Shown here piece by piece: positions 60,620 to 64,000 of a stretch of 64,000 nucleotides of DNA. Where the stretch lies: positions 3,038,001 to 3,102,000 of the forward strand of contig NZ_CP034328.1 of assembly GCF_003940805.1 (NCBI RefSeq), written 5' to 3'. This stretch comes from Tabrizicola piscis. Lineage in GTDB: Bacteria; Pseudomonadota; Alphaproteobacteria; Rhodobacterales; Rhodobacteraceae. The notes under the pieces are model-generated. The model was not told the origin of the DNA. It ran no database searches and saw only the letters and a list, made by a program, of their open reading frames with translations. Within the stretch, counting starts at the first letter, position 1, and every line of letters begins with the position of its first letter. The position numbers were made by a program, and so were the translations under genes.

Positions 60620-62791
60620 TCACTCGACGGGGCCCACTGACCAGAACAGCGTCTCGCCCGAGCTGTCGTCGACACCGTCATTGTCGGTCACGACCCACCC
60701 TGTCCCTGCCGCGTCGATGGCAAAGCCCTCGACCTTGTCCACTGCATAGCCGTTCAGGACCATGAGATCGGGCAGCAGGTCGCGCACCAGTTCCTTTGTC
60801 ACAACGGGCAGTGGGCCGCCCAACGCTGCAGGCTTCATCTGCTCGGCGGCAACGCGGTAGAGCTTCTTGACTTCGGCCTTGTCCGCGATCTGGTTGTCGC
60901 GTTCGGCGATATAGACCCAGTCACCACGCAGAGTGATTTCCGACAGTCCCATCCAGGCACCATCAGACGGCGCATCCAGCGGATAGTGGACGGCACCCCA
61001 TGTCATGTCGACAGTGTTGTAAGCCAACAGCTTGACCATGCCCTTGGGGTCATCCTTCCATTCTCGCTGCACCGCCATCCAAAGCCAGTCACCTGCGACC
61101 GTGATCCCTTCGAAACCAAAGCGGATCTCGTGGGCCAGAAGCTCCTCGGGCAGGGCGATTTCCTGGGTAATCTCACCCTTGTCGTCGACTTGATAGATCG
61201 CATGCGGGATCAGACGGTCGCTACGCCCTTCGCTGGCCAACCAGAATCCGCCGTTGCCATCGGGGGCGATCCCCTCGATGTCCAGCTTTTGCGCGCGGTC
61301 GCCGCCGCGGGTGATATCCAGCGCGCCGGTGATGCGCGCGGGCACCGGCGTAGCGTCGATCGTGTAGATGCGCGGCATAGCCCCATAGACGCTGTCAGAC
61401 ACGGCATAAAGCTTGCCTGGTTCCGCAGGGTCAGCCGCCAGCCCTGAGAGTGCGCCCCAGCCGATCAGCGGATTGGTCCCTTCAGACGTCAGCATCGGAT
61501 AGGCAGCGGGCCCGTCGCCGAGCGCATAGATCATCACATGCGCGGGGGCGAGACCATCGCCGCGCAGGTCCACTTCGTTGGCTGTAGCGAGCAATCCACG
61601 CTCGGGGATCGCCACCATGCCTTCGGGGCTGACGCCCGACGGAAGAAGTTGTTTCAGCACTGGTGCCGCAGGGTCGGTCAGGTCATAGACGGCCACGATC
61701 GAGGCGCGTTCCGACGCCACGAACGCCATCGGCACACTACCGAAAACTGCAAATTCCACTGACTCCAATTCAGCGCCCTTGGATTGGCTGCGATGTTCCG
61801 GGTAGTGGCCGATCGCGACGATGGCGCGTTCCAGGCTATTGCCCGAATCCCACACCAGTGTGCCGTCCTTGCGGAAGATCGACCAGGTTCGTGTGCCGCC
61901 GTTCCAGTCACCTTCATTCGTCATTGCGAAGTGATCACCGTCGATCCAGGAAATGCCATCCGGTTCGCGGGGTACAGCCGCTTTGGCGTCTGTGAAGGAG
62001 AGGTGCCCGTCGCGGCGGGTGTCGATGCCATCGACCGCCACGTCGCCCGCGTTGAAGTGGCTGGCTACAGCGCCATCGGCGCCAATCACGACGATATGAT
62101 TGTTTTCCTGCAAGGTGACAACGATCTCGCCTGCAGCGTTCACGTCCAGATATTCCGGCTCTGGGTCATCGGCCCCGATGGTGGCAAGACCGGTCAGGTC
62201 GATGCGGACCTGACCTGCACAGTCCACGACGCCCCCAGTGACCGGCAGCTTGACCACGTATCCCGCAGGCATCTGCGGGATCGCGCCATCGTTCACATCT
62301 TCATCGCGCTCGTTTTCCACCGCGATTGCCAAGAATGAACCGTCCGGCGCACGGGCGACGGAATCGGGCTGGCCGCCGATGTCGCATTCGGCTGTGATAG
62401 ACGTGGTGGCCGTGTCGACCGTCACCAGCTTGCCTGACGGCGCGGTGAAATTTTCCGAAGTATTCACGCCCGCGTATATCAGACCACCGACAAACACTGC
62501 GGTCGTGGGTTCGCCCCCCATGCTGATATTGCCCAGCCCCTTCGGCGCGGCGGGGTCGGTGATGTCCACCAGCCCGATCACACCCAGCGGACTGTCGGAG
62601 TAGACAAGGGTCATGCCGTCTTCCGACGCCGAGATGATCTCGGCCGAGGTTTCGCGGGCCCGGTCTTCGCCTTCGGCCATGTTCTGGGGCGTAGCGAAGG
62701 TTGCGATGCGGTTGAAGACCGGCTCGGCGCTGGTCGGCAAGGCTGTGGCAATCGCTAAAGCGGATGTCAGGGAAAGGGAACGAAGATGCAT
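60620..62791 (-). CDS. Secreted esterase-like phytase-family protein (beta-propeller type)
   Basis: A 723-residue exported protein. I chose the ATG at 62791 (MHLRSLSLTSALAIATALPTSA), which gives a clean Sec signal peptide and has CAGGA upstream; a TTG two codons earlier is also open. The N-terminal half has repeated beta-blade motifs ('VDITDPAAPKGLGN', 'YDLTDPAAPVLKQ', 'EPDGISWIDGDHFAMTNEGD'). The C-terminal half has 'KLDIEGIAPDGNGGFWLASEGR', the core of the 'esterase-like activity of phytase' family (PF13449). Aspartate-rich loops suggest calcium binding. Role is probably periplasmic or extracellular phosphate-ester hydrolysis. Monocistronic, with its own terminator. Confidence 0.85.
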   Translation of the reverse strand: MHLRSLSLTSALAIATALPTSAEPVFNRIATFATPQNMAEGEDRARETSAEIISASEDGMTLVYSDSPLGVIGLVDITDPAAPKGLGNISMGGEPTTAVFVGGLIYAGVNTSENFTAPSGKLVTVDTATTSITAECDIGGQPDSVARAPDGSFLAIAVENERDEDVNDGAIPQMPAGYVVKLPVTGGVVDCAGQVRIDLTGLATIGADDPEPEYLDVNAAGEIVVTLQENNHIVVIGADGAVASHFNAGDVAVDGIDTRRDGHLSFTDAKAAVPREPDGISWIDGDHFAMTNEGDWNGGTRTWSIFRKDGTLVWDSGNSLERAIVAIGHYPEHRSQSKGAELESVEFAVFGSVPMAFVASERASIVAVYDLTDPAAPVLKQLLPSGVSPEGMVAIPERGLLATANEVDLRGDGLAPAHVMIYALGDGPAAYPMLTSEGTNPLIGWGALSGLAADPAEPGKLYAVSDSVYGAMPRIYTIDATPVPARITGALDITRGGDRAQKLDIEGIAPDGNGGFWLASEGRSDRLIPHAIYQVDDKGEITQEIALPEELLAHEIRFGFEGITVAGDWLWMAVQREWKDDPKGMVKLLAYNTVDMTWGAVHYPLDAPSDGAWMGLSEITLRGDWVYIAERDNQIADKAEVKKLYRVAAEQMKPAALGGPLPVVTKELVRDLLPDLMVLNGYAVDKVEGFAIDAAGTGWVVTDNDGVDDSSGETLFWSVGPVE

Positions 62792-63074
62792 GGCCAATCC
62801 TGTCGCGGGTTTCTAACGTCGCAGAATTGGACCATTCGAGTTACAGAGGGGCGACTGCCGCGTAACAGATTTACGTCACGGCAGTCGCAATGCTTTGCGC
62901 TGGACGCCGGCGAACCGTCACATTTCTTGGCGCGCGACGAGCCATTCTAATCTCCGCCAGCGTCGGCGGTGCCCGATCTGCAAAGCCAAGGTGGAAACCA
63001 GTCCAACTGACGCCTTGCATCGCGAACTTCGTATCTTCGGCAGGAAGATCGATCTCTGCTAGGTCGCGCCGGTC

Positions 63075-63395
63075 CTACGTTGGGACCTGTTCAATAACCT
63101 TCCGCCGTCCGCGCTTGGCCGCTTGCGGCGGCAGCACACCCCCCGCATCCGCCGCAGGCGCGGGTTCCGTCACAACTTCCGATGTGGGTAAGGTGTCTTC
63201 GATCACGGTGGTCGGCGCTGCGTCGACTGGCGCATGCGAGGCAACGAACTCACGCATGAAACGCCGCAGTTCCCGAGCTGCGCTGGTGTCCAGTCGGTCA
63301 CAGAGGTGAACGAAAGCATCGCGCTCCGACTTCTCCACACGAATGACCAGTTGGCTTCCCTTCTTCCTTTTCTTCTTGTCTTTCTCTTTGCTCAT
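63075..63395 (-). CDS. Small hypothetical protein, possible ribbon-helix-helix DNA-binding protein
   Basis: A 106-residue protein from the ATG at 63395 (MSKEKDKKKRKKGSQ); the frame is open from a TTG at 63425. A very basic start is followed by 'QLVIRVEKSERDAFVHLCDRLDTSAARELRRFMREFV' (residues 15-51), which fits a beta-strand plus two helices of the ribbon-helix-helix type. The tail is rich in Ala/Pro/Thr and ends 'AKRGRRKVIEQVPT'. A perfect palindrome lies about 30 bases upstream, as expected for an autoregulator. The frame continues after the TAG without another stop for about 67 codons. Confidence 0.65.
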   Translation of the reverse strand: MSKEKDKKKRKKGSQLVIRVEKSERDAFVHLCDRLDTSAARELRRFMREFVASHAPVDAAPTTVIEDTLPTSEVVTEPAPAADAGGVLPPQAAKRGRRKVIEQVPT

Positions 63396-63425
63396 GATCT
63401 GCCCATCCACATTTTGCATCGACAA

Positions 63426-63435
63426 TGTATATACA
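63426..63435 (+). promoter_or_regulatory. TGTATATACA palindrome upstream of the small DNA-binding-like gene
   Basis: A perfect 10-bp palindrome 31 bases before the ATG at 63395. Its place in the promoter suggests an operator for the small protein itself. It resembles, but is not the same as, the TTGTATACA sites elsewhere in the window. Confidence 0.45.
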
Positions 63436-63651
63436 AATACTCGTTGCTGATCCAGCGCGATAACCGCGCAAACGACACACGCTGCGCGGTTGGGGGCACA
63501 CTGGCAAGCAACTGAAGCACGTCATCTACCCCGAGAGTGGAGCATTGATGCAAAACGGCGCTTCACGAAACCTACACCGCATCTTTGCAGCGTTGTTGCC
63601 TGGCCGGTCTAAGCCCATGGGCAGCGATGTAGCGGGACGAAAGGTCGGGTC

Positions 63652-64000
63652 ATGGTCAGAAAGCCGGATCACCACCATGTCCGGTGCTATCGAAGTCTCT
63701 TCCTGTCCGACTTGCACCTGGGTGCGCCTGGCTGTCGTGCTGATGCACTTCTGGCGTTCCTTCAGGGTCATGATGCCAAGACGATCTATCTCGTGGGCGA
63801 CACATTCGACCTGTGGGATCCGTTGTTCGTGACATGGGGTGCCACAGAGCGGCAGATCGTCAGCTTGATATCCTCCCGGGTCACTTCGGGTCGCCGGGTT
63901 GTCTGTCTCGTCGGCAACCACGACCGCGCGCTCTTGACAGAGCAGGCCCGCGCAAGGCCCGAGGTTGCCGCGTTGGCCTTGGAGATCCATCGTGAGATCG
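63652..64000 (+). CDS. LpxH-like metallophosphoesterase (UDP-2,3-diacylglucosamine diphosphatase type), 3' end outside window
   Basis: An open frame from the ATG at 63652, preceded by AAAGG, running off the right edge (116 codons visible). The calcineurin-like metal motifs appear in order: 'SLFLSDLHLGAPG' (residues 15-27), 'IYLVGDTFDLWDP' (about 46-58) and 'VVCLVGNHDRALL' (about 85-97). The 'GDTFDLW' form is typical of LpxH and its relatives, which cleave UDP-diacylglucosamine in lipid A synthesis; related proteins act on other phosphoesters. The remaining histidine motifs lie outside. Minus-strand frames over this interval are shadows. Confidence 0.85.
   Translation, partial: MVRKPDHHHVRCYRSLFLSDLHLGAPGCRADALLAFLQGHDAKTIYLVGDTFDLWDPLFVTWGATERQIVSLISSRVTSGRRVVCLVGNHDRALLTEQARARPEVAALALEIHREI

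Noticed and set aside
63526..63990. 154-codon minus-strand frame at the right edge
   Set aside because: Antisense to the LpxH-like frame, whose three metal motifs are in order on the plus strand.
1..64000. CRISPR arrays, tRNA or rRNA genes, prophage or plasmid origin
   Set aside because: No regularly spaced repeats, cloverleaf-like sequences, phage structural genes or replication initiator genes were recognised in either strand.

Overview
The window is GC-rich DNA with dense operons, frequent ATGA start/stop overlaps and a strong bias for G or C at third codon positions. TRAP transporters, oligopeptide- and ribose-type ABC systems, a Caulobacter-type XylX/XylD pair, MatA/MatB malonate genes and alphaproteobacterial regulator types all fit a metabolically versatile alphaproteobacterium, most likely of the Rhodobacterales (Rhodobacter/Paracoccus relatives). 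This placement is an inference from gene content; no rRNA or tRNA gene was seen.

Layout. (1) 1-5815: an oligopeptide-family ABC importer (ATPase, binding protein, two permeases), cut by the left edge, followed by three glycosyltransferases (5884-9478). (2) 9460-15120, minus strand: a four-gene set comprising a DUF3095 protein with a nucleotide-cyclase-like signature, an ABC-exporter-like protein whose ATPase motifs are all degenerate, a small cyclic-nucleotide-binding protein and an MBL-fold hydrolase. I read this as a candidate uncharacterised cyclic-nucleotide signalling module, and it is the most interesting part of the window. (3) 15439-24521: a ChaA-type cation antiporter, the DabA/DabB inorganic-carbon pump with a divergent LysR regulator, a TerC/Alx membrane protein behind a structured leader that can hide its ribosome binding site, a universal stress protein and a DUF892 ferritin-like protein. 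(4) 25114-26808: a membrane alpha/beta-hydrolase gene split by one in-frame TGA.

(5) 27053-35475: a pentose operon with a GntR/FCD regulator, a CUT2 sugar ABC importer, XylX and XylD. These are the late steps of the oxidative (Weimberg) xylose pathway; the dehydrogenase and lactonase genes are not here. (6) 35841-40962: surface-glycan-type genes (two sulfotransferases, two glycosyltransferase-like proteins, a FAD oxidoreductase). (7) 41245-55076: a malonate-centred catabolic region with a FAD/Fe-S dehydrogenase, a class V aminotransferase, an enolase-superfamily enzyme, a TRAP transporter, a methyltransferase, a TIM-barrel protein, a MatR-like GntR regulator, MatA and MatB. Two TTGTATACA palindromes, one at each divergent promoter, tie the region together as one probable regulon. 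(8) 55428-60046: a sulfonate/organosulfur operon with an FMN reductase, an FMN-dependent monooxygenase and an SsuABC-type importer. (9) 60047-64000: an IS6-type transposase remnant, a secreted phytase/esterase-like protein, a small possible DNA-binding protein with its own palindrome, and the start of an LpxH-like metallophosphoesterase cut by the right edge.

No CRISPR array, intact insertion sequence, prophage or replication origin was recognised.
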